DNA from: an uncultured Crocinitomix sp.
GTDB lineage: Bacteria; Bacteroidota; Bacteroidia; Flavobacteriales_D; Crocinitomicaceae
NCBI GenBank assembly: GCA_905478225.1
Contig: CAJQHR010000056.1
Location: 1-64,000 of the forward strand
Direction: 5' to 3'
DNA: 64,000 nt
Shown here piece after piece: positions 9,224-18,430 of the stretch (positions are counted from its first letter, which is position 1; the number at the start of each line of letters is the position of its first letter). The position numbers and the translations under genes were made by a program. Below the pieces are notes generated by a model. It was not told the origin of the DNA. It did no database searches and saw nothing but the letters and a program-made list of their open reading frames with translations.

Positions 9224-9620
9224 TTATTTTAAACCAACAGACCGATAATAGGTATCTAATCGGTCTTGTTCATCAGGATTATTGGCGTGCTCAATTTTAT
9301 TTATTTTTCCTGCAGCGTTAATGATTAGCTTTTGTTTACAACGGTTAATGTATTTCTCATTTTTAGTTTGAGATTATCTGCAAAATGAACAAAAAATTCA
9401 TGTTCTTATATGCGCGTAATTTTGCTCATAACCCATTCCAATTCATCCAATTTTTACGACCAGCAATCATGTTTTCTCCATAAGAATTACAAATTTCAGT
9501 CGGGCCATTTAACGGGGATGTCCCGATTTTATAAACCCATTTTTCACTTAAGACAGATGCTGTTAAATTGAAATCGTCTTGATCAAGTGAGGTTCCAAAA
9601 ACTTTTGCAATTGCAATCAT
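9224..9620 (-). pseudogene. Decayed SnoaL/NTF2-like gene (two 1-nt deletions and a stop)
   Basis: The 5' part (ATG at 9620) encodes a typical SnoaL-like start (FGTSLDQDDFNLTASVLSE) and then stops at 9426-9428. A second frame continues the protein as SKITRI, an in-frame TAA (9406-9408), then EHEFFVHFADNLKLK. A third frame follows from the A-run at 9360-9364 with NEKYINRCKQKLIINAAG and ends in DQDRLDTYYRSVGLK before a TAA at 9224. The total of 397 bp is two short of a 399-bp gene, as two single-base deletions predict. The remaining intergenic space (9621-9836) holds only the folE promoter. Confidence 0.7.
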
Positions 9621-9778
9621 AAGCTCAGTATTTTTAAGGTTGGATGGCTTTGGATAAATATAATCCTAGATAAAGTTAATTGTATGTTTGAACAAAGGAA
9701 TAGAATGATTGTTATAGAACATGTAATGTAAGCAAGGCACAATCTTTGCGTCTAACTTAACGGGAACAAAATAATACG

Positions 9779-9786
9779 TAAATTTG
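9779..9786 (+). promoter_or_regulatory. Bacteroidota -7 box for folE
   Basis: TAAATTTG matches TAnnTTTG exactly and lies 50 bp upstream of the folE ATG. The -33 element is not obvious. Confidence 0.45.
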
Positions 9787-9836
9787 CATCTAGTGATGAA
9801 GAGTAAACAAACAAATCACTACCAATAAAATAAATA

Positions 9837-10508
9837 ATGAAAAACGGTTTAGACATAATTGACGAGGTGGGGGACAATCATATCATGACCTCTATAGAGA
9901 CTCCAATGCGGAGTGACGCCTTTGAACTGTCCTACGAAGAAAAAATAGCTGAAATTGAATTGCATTTTGAAAAAATTATGCAAACACTCGGCTTAGATTT
10001 GACTGATGATAGCCTAAAAGGTACGCCCAAACGAGTGGCGAAAATGTATGTGAAAGAAATTTTTGGAGGGCTAGACCCTGACAAGGCGCCAGTGGCTTCC
10101 ACATTTGAAAACAAATATAACTACACAGAAATGTTGGTTGAAAAAGACATTACGGTCTACTCAACCTGTGAGCATCATTTCTTACCTATAGTAGGAAAAG
10201 CACATGTAGCTTATTTTTCAGAAGGGAAAGTGATTGGTTTATCAAAAATGAATCGCATTGTAGATTACTATGCACGACGTCCGCAAGTGCAGGAAAGATT
10301 AACGATTCAAGTGGTGAAGCATTTGCAAAAGTATTTAGGAACAGATGATGTTGCCTGTGTTATTGATGCGAAACATCTTTGCGTGAACTCTAGAGGAATT
10401 AGAGATATTCAAAGTAGTACTGTAACCAGTGAATTCGGTGGTAAATTTAAGGATCCAGAAACTAGAAAAGAGTTTTTGAATTATCTTCAAATGAAAGTGA
10501 GTTTGTAA
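9837..10508 (+). CDS. folE: GTP cyclohydrolase I FolE
   Basis: Converts GTP to 7,8-dihydroneopterin triphosphate, the first step of tetrahydrofolate (and queuosine) synthesis. Zinc ligands C111 and H114 are in STCEHHFLP and C182 is in KHLCVNSRG. The GTP-binding segment (YYARRPQVQERLT) and the KGTPKRVAKMY motif are present. The 223-residue length is normal, with a poorly conserved N-terminal 25 residues. The gene stands alone with its own promoter box and a strong downstream terminator. Confidence 0.96.
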   Translation: MKNGLDIIDEVGDNHIMTSIETPMRSDAFELSYEEKIAEIELHFEKIMQTLGLDLTDDSLKGTPKRVAKMYVKEIFGGLDPDKAPVASTFENKYNYTEMLVEKDITVYSTCEHHFLPIVGKAHVAYFSEGKVIGLSKMNRIVDYYARRPQVQERLTIQVVKHLQKYLGTDDVACVIDAKHLCVNSRGIRDIQSSTVTSEFGGKFKDPETRKEFLNYLQMKVSL

Positions 10509-10529
10509 GCAATTTCAAATTAGAATATT

Positions 10530-10558
10530 AAAGGGATTCCATTGGAATCCCTTTTTTT
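10530..10558 (+). terminator. Rho-independent terminator after folE
   Basis: Perfect 11-bp stem AAAGGGATTCC / GGAATCCCTTT with a 3-nt ATT loop, running into a T tract, 21 bp after the folE stop. Confidence 0.9.
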
Positions 10559-10604
10559 ATGAAATAGATTTATATTTCATTATTTTTAAAGGAAAAACGG
10601 ACCA

Positions 10605-11321
10605 ATGAAATATTTCCTTTACTCTTTTTTACTCCTTGCGATTTCTTGTCAAGAGCAGGGCGAAAATAGCTTAGAACCTTCAACTGATACCTCTGAAGAT
10701 GTGGTTGACCAGCCAGATGAATCTGAAATCGCGGACACCTCTATTCCAATGGATTTTGGTTTAAGGACAGTTGATGGCGTTGACATTCCGGATTTAGATT
10801 ATAGCGGCAACTTAACCGATTGTTGGAACTGGGATGATAAAAACGGAGCCAACTATCTTATTCGTACAATTGATGAACCGGAATTTAAATATCCTGAATC
10901 GGATGGAGATGAACTATACGATCAATATTTACATGTTTACCATTATGCGAAAGGTGATGATGGTGAGGTTCTTTTACTTCGCGACCTAACGGATTTTATC
11001 AAAGATTGTATGTTCGATTTAATTATGAATCATATTGATGCGGTTATGTTGAGTGATATTGACAATGATAATTACGGAGAAATTGTTTTTGGATATCGAT
11101 TAGCATGCACGAGTGATGTTAGCCCTAGTACTCAAAAAGTATTGCTCTTTGAAAATGGTGATAAGTATATTCTAAGGGGTGAAGCTGTGGCAATCGGTTA
11201 TGGAGGAGATTATGAACTAGGTAATGAATTTGAAACTGCTCCTGAAGGTTTTTTAGAACACGCAGAAGCTTATTGGGAAGCGAATAAGGTCGAATATGCA
11301 CTTGAGGATAATGAGTTTTAA
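10605..11321 (+). CDS. Lipoprotein of unknown function
   Basis: A 238-residue predicted lipoprotein: a hydrophobic signal ends in LAISC, giving a lipobox with Cys15. An acidic, Ser/Thr-rich linker (residues 20-48) follows. The mature domain carries an Asp/Asn-rich loop, DIDNDNYGEIVFGY, of the kind that binds calcium in FG-GAP-like repeats, followed by TQKVLLFENGDKYILRG. This arrangement occurs in Bacteroidota surface lipoproteins without known activity. It lies 46 bp after the folE terminator and so probably has its own promoter. Confidence 0.75.
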   Translation: MKYFLYSFLLLAISCQEQGENSLEPSTDTSEDVVDQPDESEIADTSIPMDFGLRTVDGVDIPDLDYSGNLTDCWNWDDKNGANYLIRTIDEPEFKYPESDGDELYDQYLHVYHYAKGDDGEVLLLRDLTDFIKDCMFDLIMNHIDAVMLSDIDNDNYGEIVFGYRLACTSDVSPSTQKVLLFENGDKYILRGEAVAIGYGGDYELGNEFETAPEGFLEHAEAYWEANKVEYALEDNEF

Positions 11322-11359
11322 ACAAGCGTCAAGACACGGCGTATGTTAGACAGAAGCCT

Positions 11360-11608
11360 ATGGAATTAGATGAAATACGAAAAGAGTTGATTAATAGAGG
11401 CTTGTATACTTATACTGATGGTTCTAAATTACGCGCAGGGAACTACCATGGAGAAGAGGATGGTATTATTACAATGCGCAACATATTTGCTCTACGTCAA
11501 ATTGGAAACGACATTCAGGTTGATTACCTTGAAGGTAACCGGCGTCTCGAAAAACGATTTGAAAAGGCAACAGCGTTATTTAATTTCATAGGTGAAAATT
11601 TAGAATGA
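11360..11608 (+). CDS. Small conserved-looking protein, unknown function
   Basis: An 82-residue protein without signal peptide or membrane segment, with many charged residues (KELINRGLYTYTDGSKLRAG, DYLEGNRRLEKRFEKATALF). Its stop overlaps the start of the broken DUF1572-like gene in ATGA (11605-11608), which indicates that both were once a coupled pair. I do not recognise the family. Confidence 0.5.
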   Translation: MELDEIRKELINRGLYTYTDGSKLRAGNYHGEEDGIITMRNIFALRQIGNDIQVDYLEGNRRLEKRFEKATALFNFIGENLE

Positions 11609-11964
11609 ATAGTTATTTAGCATCCATAAAAAAACAGTTTGAGTATTAAAAGTCCTTAGGCGATAAAACATTTACGCAATTAAGCGACGAGCAATTGTTT
11701 TGGCAGCCGAATGCTCAGAGTAATAGCGTAGCCATAGTTGTCAATCATATTGCTGGAAATATGCTTTCACGTTGGACCAATTTTTTAACTGAAGACGGTG
11801 AGAAAGATTGGCGCAAACGTGATCAGGAATTTGAAACCATTTTGAAAACCAGAGTTGAGTTAGAGGCCAAGTGGGAAGAGGGGTGGAAGTGTTTATTTAA
11901 TGCGATCAATACTTTAGACATTGAGGATCGTTTTGATTTATGGAATAAAATTAATGAAAAATAA
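11605..11964 (+). pseudogene. DUF1572-family (DinB-like) gene with early TAA and lost 3' part
   Basis: The frame starts MNSYLASIKKQFEY, hits TAA at 11647-11649 where the family has Tyr, and then continues in the same frame with KSLGDKTFTQLSDEQLFWQP, a clear DUF1572 match. NHIAGNMLSRWTNFLTEDGE and the WRKRDQEFE segment follow. It ends at about residue 119, while the family is about 150-165 residues, so the conserved C-terminal block with the INRQLAH-type motif is missing. DUF1572 proteins are DinB-like four-helix bundles of unknown substrate. An internal restart at the TTG 11695 would still lack the N-terminus. Confidence 0.75.
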
Positions 11965-12011
11965 CTTGAGTGAAGACTTTGTCTTCTCGAAATTATAAGT
12001 GACTTGGTCGC

Positions 12012-13253
12012 CTAGAAAATTCGACAACTCAAAATCGCCGTGTCATCTACATAATTGCAAGGGCCTCTCCAATCATCTAGTTTACTGAATACTATTTCGT
12101 TTAAATCCTCCATGGACAAAGGATAGAAGCTTTGAACAATTTTAGTCAAGCGATCCGTTTCGAATTGTTCTTCCGTTGTGTTTTCTAATTCAACGACTCC
12201 ATCTGTATACAGAATGAGCGTAGTATTGGTTGCAATTTCAACCTCTGCGCTTTCTAAGAATGGAATTTCGTCTAACATCCCTAATCCGATACAGCCTTTA
12301 TTAAGAAATTGCGATTCACGCCCTCTAATCAAAAGCGGCCAATTATGCCCGGCGTTGACATATTTTAGTTTACGCGTTTTAGAATTGTATTCGGCTATGA
12401 AAAAGGTGATGAATTTTTCTCCATTGGCGCTGGTATATACTTTTTCATTGAGCACAGTCACCAATTCCTCTAATTCTAATCGCTGGAAATTATAAAGTGT
12501 ACGAACCGTGGCTTGAAAATTTGCCATAAGCATTGCCGCCGAAATTCCTTTACCAGATACATCTGCTATACAAACTATAAACTCATCCTCGTTCAGCCGA
12601 ATATAGTCGTAGTAATCGCCACTTACTTTGTGATGCGATAAATACTTTGCAGAAATGTCTATGGTTCCATTAGAAGGCAAATCGGAAGGGAAGAGGAGGC
12701 GCTGCATTTCTGATGCCACTTCTAATTCTTGTTTGATGCGCTGTTGCTTCAAACTTTCATTTGCCAATCGTTTATTTTCAATGGCAACAACAATTATATT
12801 GGTTAAGGTTTGTATAAAGTTGAGGTTGCTAAATCGCTCTTTGTTTTCTGAGCTTTTGTCATTAATTCCGGCCAGAAAAAGATAGGCTAGAGGTTTCTCT
12901 TTATGAAAAACGGGAATAATGACGTCAAAATTATTGAGGGACTTTTTATAAGATGATTCAATAACTGTAATTTCCTTAAATTTCAGAATATCACGTTCAA
13001 TATTGATGTCTTTGATTTTACCTTTAATCCCTAGTTTTGTAATGACGTTCCAGTCAGTTTGGTGATTGTACAGCACAAACTTTCGAATGCCCAATTGTTC
13101 GCGCAGAATGAAACTGTAAATTTCCAAAAGTTCAGAAACAGGCGCATTAAAATTGATGGATTTTGTAATCTCTAACAATGAATTGAGCTTAAATTCATTT
13201 GTCAATAATTTATGCTCTAATTTTTCGACTCTATTTCCTAGTTTTGTGATCAT
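12012..13253 (-). CDS. GAF - SpoIIE/PP2C-type serine phosphatase
   Basis: A 413-residue cytoplasmic signalling phosphatase of the RsbU/SpoIIE type, which dephosphorylates STAS-type or SiaC-type regulators. Residues 1-25 are a coiled-coil, 30-165 a GAF-like sensor, and 190-413 the PPM/SpoIIE domain. Metal-binding Asp motifs are [26 protein letters not shown] and LYTDGVVE. No transmembrane segment is present. It overlaps lpxD by 4 bp (ATGA), so the two are coupled although their functions differ. Candidate substrates in this window are the STAS protein at 19803-20153 and SiaC at 47245-47628. Confidence 0.9.
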   Translation of the reverse strand: MITKLGNRVEKLEHKLLTNEFKLNSLLEITKSINFNAPVSELLEIYSFILREQLGIRKFVLYNHQTDWNVITKLGIKGKIKDINIERDILKFKEITVIESSYKKSLNNFDVIIPVFHKEKPLAYLFLAGINDKSSENKERFSNLNFIQTLTNIIVVAIENKRLANESLKQQRIKQELEVASEMQRLLFPSDLPSNGTIDISAKYLSHHKVSGDYYDYIRLNEDEFIVCIADVSGKGISAAMLMANFQATVRTLYNFQRLELEELVTVLNEKVYTSANGEKFITFFIAEYNSKTRKLKYVNAGHNWPLLIRGRESQFLNKGCIGLGMLDEIPFLESAEVEIATNTTLILYTDGVVELENTTEEQFETDRLTKIVQSFYPLSMEDLNEIVFSKLDDWRGPCNYVDDTAILSCRIF

Positions 13254-14176
13254 AAGTTTTCTATGATCGACGCTAATCTCTTAAATGCCGCCAATTCTTT
13301 AAATTTTGATCGCGCTTCACCACAAGGTGATCCAAAATATGTTTTTCCTTCTTTCAAATCCATGCCAACGCCAGATTGACCCAGAACGGTAACATTGCTA
13401 TTGATGGTAATATCACTCACAACACCCACTTGCCCCCATAAGGTGACATGGTCTTTAATAATAACACAACCCGCAATTCCAACATTAGCTGCAAATAGGC
13501 AGTTTTCGCCAACAACTGTATCATGCCCAACATGCACTTGGTTGTCAATTTTAGTTCCTTTGCCAATAATGGTATCACCAGTAACGCCTCTATCTATTGT
13601 ACTCAAGGCTCCAATCTCAACATGATCCTCAAGAATGGTTTTACCGCAAGTATGCATGCGGTTGTATCCGCCTGATTTCTTCTTATAATAAAATGCGTAG
13701 TGTCCAATAACTGAATTTGGTCCAACTACTACATGATCTCCAATAATCGTGTGGTCACCAATCACAGCTCCTGAATGAATGATGCAATTGCTTCCAATAC
13801 TTACATCATGTCCGATTGAAACATTTGGATAAATAGCCGTGTTTTCTCCAACTTTAAAATTGCTGCCACTTGGAGAAACCCAGGGGATATCTGGAGAAAA
13901 ATGTGTTGTAATTTGATTAAACGCGTCGAACGGTGCTTCACAAATAATGATTCCTTTACCAGCAGGAACATCCGCTTCTTGATCGATCAAAATGACATCC
14001 GCAGCGCTTTCAAAAGCCTTTTTATAGTATTTGGGATGATCCACGAATACTATTTCTCCATATTCAATTTTGTGAATTTCGTTTATTCCAGTCACCTCTA
14101 AGTTAGCGTCTCCTTTAAAAGGTGAGTTTAGCAGGTCTGCAATTTCTTTTAATGTATATGAGCGTTCAAATTTCAT
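13250..14176 (-). CDS. lpxD: UDP-3-O-acylglucosamine N-acyltransferase LpxD
   Basis: Adds the second 3-hydroxyacyl chain in lipid A synthesis at the inner membrane face. The N-terminal uridine-binding domain (residues 1-100) is followed by hexapeptide repeats of a left-handed beta-helix ([20 protein letters not shown] onward), with the catalytic His in [18 protein letters not shown] and a C-terminal helix. The upstream ATG codons at 14194 and 14182 would start in or next to the -7 box, so I place the start at 14176 ([16 protein letters not shown]). It overlaps the SpoIIE-type phosphatase by 4 bp. Confidence 0.9.
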   Translation of the reverse strand: MKFERSYTLKEIADLLNSPFKGDANLEVTGINEIHKIEYGEIVFVDHPKYYKKAFESAADVILIDQEADVPAGKGIIICEAPFDAFNQITTHFSPDIPWVSPSGSNFKVGENTAIYPNVSIGHDVSIGSNCIIHSGAVIGDHTIIGDHVVVGPNSVIGHYAFYYKKKSGGYNRMHTCGKTILEDHVEIGALSTIDRGVTGDTIIGKGTKIDNQVHVGHDTVVGENCLFAANVGIAGCVIIKDHVTLWGQVGVVSDITINSNVTVLGQSGVGMDLKEGKTYFGSPCGEARSKFKELAAFKRLASIIENL

Positions 14177-14191
14177 TGGCATACAATTATC

Positions 14192-14199
14192 CAAAGATA
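14192..14199 (-). promoter_or_regulatory. Bacteroidota -7 box for lpxD
   Basis: On the minus strand TATCTTTG matches TAnnTTTG exactly, with about 15 bp between it and the ATG at 14176. The rest of 14200-14453 shows no open frame of coding quality. Confidence 0.5.
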
Positions 14200-14453
14200 A
14201 AATTACGCTATTCGGAGACGCAGTGCACAGTGTGCTTCAGGTACTTATTAATGGTGCTTTGTTAATGATTGCGGTTGTTAACGCTATTTGTGTTGGTTTG
14301 TTCTGAGTTTTAAAGTGAGAGTTGTCCGAAGCTGACTTAGGGTGTTTATAATCATGGAACAACAAACGAGTAGAATTTGTATAATTAGTGGAGATCGAAG
14401 ATTCGTTTAGATGTGATTGTTAATTAGAGATTAATTTCAAAAATATCTGCAAA

Positions 14454-14484
14454 AAAAATAGAGAGTGATGAGCTCCCTATTTTT
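14454..14484 (-). terminator. Terminator of the acidic lipoprotein gene
   Basis: Arms of 12 bp (14454-14465 and 14473-14484) pair with one mismatch around a 7-nt loop. On the minus strand the hairpin is followed by a run of eight T residues, 23 bp after the stop at 14507. Confidence 0.7.
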
Positions 14485-14506
14485 AATTGTTAATTTAAAT
14501 TAAGTT

Positions 14507-14980
14507 CTAAAGACCTGAAACAGAGTTTGCTAATTTTGTCTGAATTTCTGTCATTCTTGTCAATTGTTCAGTGCCAAATTCTGAAGATGATTCTGCCATT
14601 TTAGTAGTCCATTCAGTACCTTGTCCCATTAATTCCATTGATTCTGTCATTATAGACATATCAGAGGGATCATCTGCTTGTTTTTTTAGAATAGCAATAT
14701 AACTATCAACGTAATCTTCATAACCGTCTAAGATTTCATCCCATTCTGCATCACTTCCTCCTTCGTCCATTTCTTCAACTTCTTCACTTTCAACCTCGAT
14801 ATCCCCTCCCATGTCATCTTCGAGTTCATCCATCTCATCTTCTAATTCATCTATGGTATTTTCGTATTCCGTTAGAATGTCATCTAAAGTCTCAGGAGAT
14901 TCGTTTGTTTCTTCGCTCCCGCAGGATACTGCTAACGTCGCAAACATAATTGCGATCATAATAAAGTTTAATTTTTTCAT
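14507..14980 (-). CDS. Acidic lipoprotein, DUF6591-like
   Basis: A 157-residue predicted lipoprotein with signal and lipobox LAVSC (Cys20). Residues 25-75 are an extremely acidic helix (ENTIDELEDEMDELEDDMGG and EVESEEVEEMDEGG). The mature C-terminal part contains WDEILDGYEDYVDSYIAILK, a pattern shared with small Bacteroidota lipoproteins grouped as DUF6591; that family name is from memory and moderately certain. Probably periplasmic and helical, of unknown function. It is divergent from the 408-residue protein at 15055. Confidence 0.75.
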   Translation of the reverse strand: MKKLNFIMIAIMFATLAVSCGSEETNESPETLDDILTEYENTIDELEDEMDELEDDMGGDIEVESEEVEEMDEGGSDAEWDEILDGYEDYVDSYIAILKKQADDPSDMSIMTESMELMGQGTEWTTKMAESSSEFGTEQLTRMTEIQTKLANSVSGL

Positions 14981-15054
14981 ATTTGCTTTTATTTTTTATC
15001 AAAGTTATCGTTTCTCTGAAATAAGTTTGGTACATTAATGGTACAAATAAGTTT

Positions 15055-16281
15055 ATGGAGGAAAAATTAATTGATGCCGTACAAAAAAAATATGGTGTTA
15101 AAATATTAAACCGAGGAGATTGCGAAAAATTATCGGAAATAATTCTTGAACAAACGAATGAAAATGTAAACTACAACACCTTAAGACGAATTTATGGCTT
15201 GGCTCAGAAGGTGAAAACGCGTAGGGATACCTTAGATATTTTGAGTCGATTTATTGGTTATAAGTCCTACTATAATTACGTTAATGAGTTGCCACATGAA
15301 GTAAGTTGGGAGAGTCGTTTAAATTTATATGAACTAATTGATAAGAATGACACAAAGAATCTTCTTTTGTTTTTAGAGAATAAGGCGCAAAGCTCCGAAG
15401 ACATGGTACTACCGCTAATAAATTTGATACGAGAGTATTTATCGGCTAGAAAAATTAATGAATTGAATATCTTGTTCAATTCTGATTTACTAAAAAAAAA
15501 TATAATTACCTATAACCAAAAATTAATTGTAGGTAATTCGATAGGTATATTATTGCGGAGTATTCAACTAAATAAACACGAAATAACTGCACTGTCCAAA
15601 ACAATGTTCTATCGAACAACTATTTTTGAAATATTTGTAGACTATTCTTCACTCAACGGGTATTATTCGGAGTTTTCACACTTATTAATCAAAAAACGAG
15701 ATTACAAAAATAAATTATTCATTAGATGTCTACTAAACTTGAAGGCTTATCTAAACAATTCTAAAATAACCAGTATTCATATTAAAAATAGCGCGCTCAT
15801 AAATCTTCATCCGGTTCTTAGGGGGAGGTATTATTCCAATTTCCTTCTTGGTGATAAAAAAAGCGAATTACAATTTTTTAATATTAAATCACTTGTATCA
15901 AGTAATGATCTCTTTCAGTCTTATTACGAACCAATGGTAATATCTATTGTGACCATGAACACAGAAGTAAAATATTGGCTAATAACGCAAGTTGAAAAAG
16001 CATTTGAGCAGAAAATTTATAGCGAACCACATTACATAAATACTTACCAGTTAATGAAAACGCATTACTATGCGGAAATAGGAGAAACAAAAAAATCTAA
16101 AGATATATTTGAAGCCATAAATATTGACAATTTCATTTTATGTTATAAGTCATTTCTTCTATATTTCTACTATTCTTTAGGTTATGAACTTTATGAAACA
16201 ACAGAAATGAATGAACTTATGAAACAGTCTCTCAAAAACAATCCTTATAAACGACTTAAATACAACTATAAAAAGAACTAA
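15055..16281 (+). CDS. Large AT-rich protein with HTH-like N-terminal module, unknown function
   Basis: A 408-residue protein without signal peptide. Residues 18-75 (LSEIILEQTNENVNYNTLRRIYG, here LSEIILEQTNENVNYNTLRR, then ILSRFIGYKSYYNYV) look like a Bacteroidota-specific helix-turn-helix-like module in which a site-specific choice of starting frame is followed by FIGY/SY. The remaining 330 residues are helical, Leu/Ile/Asn/Lys/Tyr-rich and may form TPR-like repeats. The gene is clearly more AT-rich than its neighbours and uses many ATA and AAA codons, which may mean foreign origin or weak selection. A possible transcription regulator; not recognised with confidence. Confidence 0.7.
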   Translation: MEEKLIDAVQKKYGVKILNRGDCEKLSEIILEQTNENVNYNTLRRIYGLAQKVKTRRDTLDILSRFIGYKSYYNYVNELPHEVSWESRLNLYELIDKNDTKNLLLFLENKAQSSEDMVLPLINLIREYLSARKINELNILFNSDLLKKNIITYNQKLIVGNSIGILLRSIQLNKHEITALSKTMFYRTTIFEIFVDYSSLNGYYSEFSHLLIKKRDYKNKLFIRCLLNLKAYLNNSKITSIHIKNSALINLHPVLRGRYYSNFLLGDKKSELQFFNIKSLVSSNDLFQSYYEPMVISIVTMNTEVKYWLITQVEKAFEQKIYSEPHYINTYQLMKTHYYAEIGETKKSKDIFEAINIDNFILCYKSFLLYFYYSLGYELYETTEMNELMKQSLKNNPYKRLKYNYKKN

Positions 16282-16307
16282 TATCCTAATTGTAAAGAGT
16301 ACTTCAA

Positions 16308-16850
16308 TTAGACAGTTTCTGCCACCTTCTTATTGGCAATAATACCAATTAAAAAGGCAACGATTGTCGCAAGAACTGCACTATCAATGACGATAGAAAT
16401 TTCCGAATAGCGCCATAATACAACAAAGAACACAATCAAAAATAGGTTAGCGAGAATAACTATAAATGAACAAATTTTCGAAATTAAGCTGGGCGAGTTC
16501 CCCCATTGCATTAACTGTAATTGAACAAGTAAGATATAGGAAACGCCTATTGCGATTAGCCAATTGTAGGTAGTGAGCAACTCAATAATATTAAAGCTGA
16601 CTAATCCCGAAAAGACAACCAACACCGCACCGATTGCGCCAATTGCTGCTTTTATTTTAGGACTTGTTTGCGGGCTAAAAGCACTCAATAAATAGCTGCC
16701 CGCCATTACAATGGTAATTACGAAAACAAAAATGAGGATTTGAAAATTAACGGCTGAGAAAAATTCTCCTCCCATTGCAATAATGATCGCCATTAGGCAC
16801 AGCACTGCAATAGATGTGATTGCTCCAATGCCAATTAATTTTCCTTTCAT
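16308..16850 (-). CDS. Multi-pass membrane protein, unknown function
   Basis: A 180-residue integral membrane protein with about six hydrophobic segments: residues 7-27, 35-56, 67-84, 93-109, 124-146 and 154-172. Loops are short with few charges, and it ends NKKVAETV. No transporter or enzyme motif is visible. It lies 40 bp downstream of the OstA-like gene in the same direction and may be cotranscribed with it. Confidence 0.7.
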   Translation of the reverse strand: MKGKLIGIGAITSIAVLCLMAIIIAMGGEFFSAVNFQILIFVFVITIVMAGSYLLSAFSPQTSPKIKAAIGAIGAVLVVFSGLVSFNIIELLTTYNWLIAIGVSYILLVQLQLMQWGNSPSLISKICSFIVILANLFLIVFFVVLWRYSEISIVIDSAVLATIVAFLIGIIANKKVAETV

Positions 16851-16890
16851 TGTGATTGCTTATCGTTTTTATCGAAACCTAAAGATAAAA

Positions 16891-18429
16891 TTATTCTGGA
16901 AAAGGACTCTCTGGTTTTTGTTCAATTTTCCATAAAAATCCTTTAAAAAATAATTCCTTTGGTGGAATTTGATCGATCGGATAAAAGACGCTCGTTGGAT
17001 TATCGATAAACGATATTTTTTGAATTTCTCCATCTAAAAAACGAAATATTATTTCACTACATTCCTTTCGATCCATTCCTTTTAGCGTTTTAAATTCAAC
17101 GCCTGCAGAATCGGTTTTAGTCTCCTCCGGATAATACAAACTTTGTGCATTTTGTTCAATCCTAATTTGTTTGATTTTACTAGAGTCGAGTAGGGCAGTC
17201 ATAAACTTCCCTTTCATTTGGTCATAATGAACGGAATCATTTTCGCGTGCTGAAATAAGCATGGCATTTTGGTACATAAACATTTTGTGAAATTCCCCAT
17301 CATAATAAGTGGTGAATACCGAATCAGCAAAAAGCTGCATGTCTCCATTCCAAATAATTGGATTTTTGTGGAGTTTAAGAATAGAATCTGCTTCGCTAAA
17401 ATAAGCCGAATCGCAACGAATAAAATTATCGCCGTTGATAATGGCTACGTTATTTTCAATAATTGAAAGTTTTGTATTCGTAAGGGTGTCTTGTTGATAG
17501 GTGATCGTATCTCCCGATAAATAAAGCGTGTCTTTTTCAGAATATTGAAAAACGCGTGCATTGTCTTTTAAAATGAGTTCTTCATTCTGCGGTTTTTTTA
17601 ATAAATAGTCGGACATAAACTTTACTTGTTCCGTGGTGTCATACATCACCACATTACAAAATCCTTCACCTAAATCCGTTTTCTGATTAAAGAGTAAGCT
17701 ATCTGCGTAAAAACTACGCCCGGGTTCATTCAGCGTTGCACCGTTCCATAATTGAACCCGTTCTTCTTTTGAAAAATAAATCCCTCGATTACATTCTACA
17801 GTTGATGAGTCGAATAGGATAGTGGTGGGCCCATGAAAATGGGCACTCGAATTATTGGTTCTAAATTCTAGCGTGTCTGCAAAAAGTTCATATTTCGGAT
17901 CTTGAATATGGACACTATCTTTAAAATAAAAAGTTTTTGAAGTGGAATAATAATATCCTTTTACGGATGTTAATTTTAAGTCCGAATTTATGCTGGAAAT
18001 ATTGGCGTGATTCTTATAAGCTCCGATTGATTTATTCCCGTCATAATCCAACAAATCCGTTAACATGAAGTATTCGCTATCTCTGAAGCGAACATTGCTT
18101 AAAAGCTTTGATTTGTTTGTGTTTCCATTAAAGATTAATGAGTCACAAAATAGATTTACAGTATCGCCTTGGTTGATTTGAACATCCCCATAAGCATTTA
18201 CAATATTGGAATCTTGAAAATAGAGCGCAGAATCGCAAAATAAGCGCGTGTTTCCATGCTTAAACTCCACATGTCCCTTTGCCACAGTCGTGTTTTTATG
18301 CACGTCTGAATTGACAACATCCTCTGCAAAAACCAAACGAACATTTTCGTTTTGGCTCCAGTTAGTATGTGGAATAAAAACGGCGCTTATTAGAAGCGCC
18401 GTTATTAATATGTTTGTTTTTGTAAACAA
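16891..18429 (-). CDS. OstA/LptA-like LPS transport protein
   Basis: A 512-residue secreted protein with signal peptide (cleavage after HTNWSQ) and repeated OstA-type beta-jellyroll strands: VAKGHVEFKHGNTRLFCDSA, VNAYGDVQINQGDTVNLFCD, then further CDS/ADS repeats (LFADTLEF, RSFYADSLLF, LFADSVFTTYYDGEFH). In Gram-negative bacteria this fold bridges LPS across the periplasm (LptA) or forms part of LptD. Bacteroidota carry a long OstA_2-type version such as this one. It starts 2 bp after the purA stop and is probably in the same operon. Confidence 0.85.
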   Translation of the reverse strand: MFTKTNILITALLISAVFIPHTNWSQNENVRLVFAEDVVNSDVHKNTTVAKGHVEFKHGNTRLFCDSALYFQDSNIVNAYGDVQINQGDTVNLFCDSLIFNGNTNKSKLLSNVRFRDSEYFMLTDLLDYDGNKSIGAYKNHANISSINSDLKLTSVKGYYYSTSKTFYFKDSVHIQDPKYELFADTLEFRTNNSSAHFHGPTTILFDSSTVECNRGIYFSKEERVQLWNGATLNEPGRSFYADSLLFNQKTDLGEGFCNVVMYDTTEQVKFMSDYLLKKPQNEELILKDNARVFQYSEKDTLYLSGDTITYQQDTLTNTKLSIIENNVAIINGDNFIRCDSAYFSEADSILKLHKNPIIWNGDMQLFADSVFTTYYDGEFHKMFMYQNAMLISARENDSVHYDQMKGKFMTALLDSSKIKQIRIEQNAQSLYYPEETKTDSAGVEFKTLKGMDRKECSEIIFRFLDGEIQKISFIDNPTSVFYPIDQIPPKELFFKGFLWKIEQKPESPFPE

Positions 18430-18430
18430 G

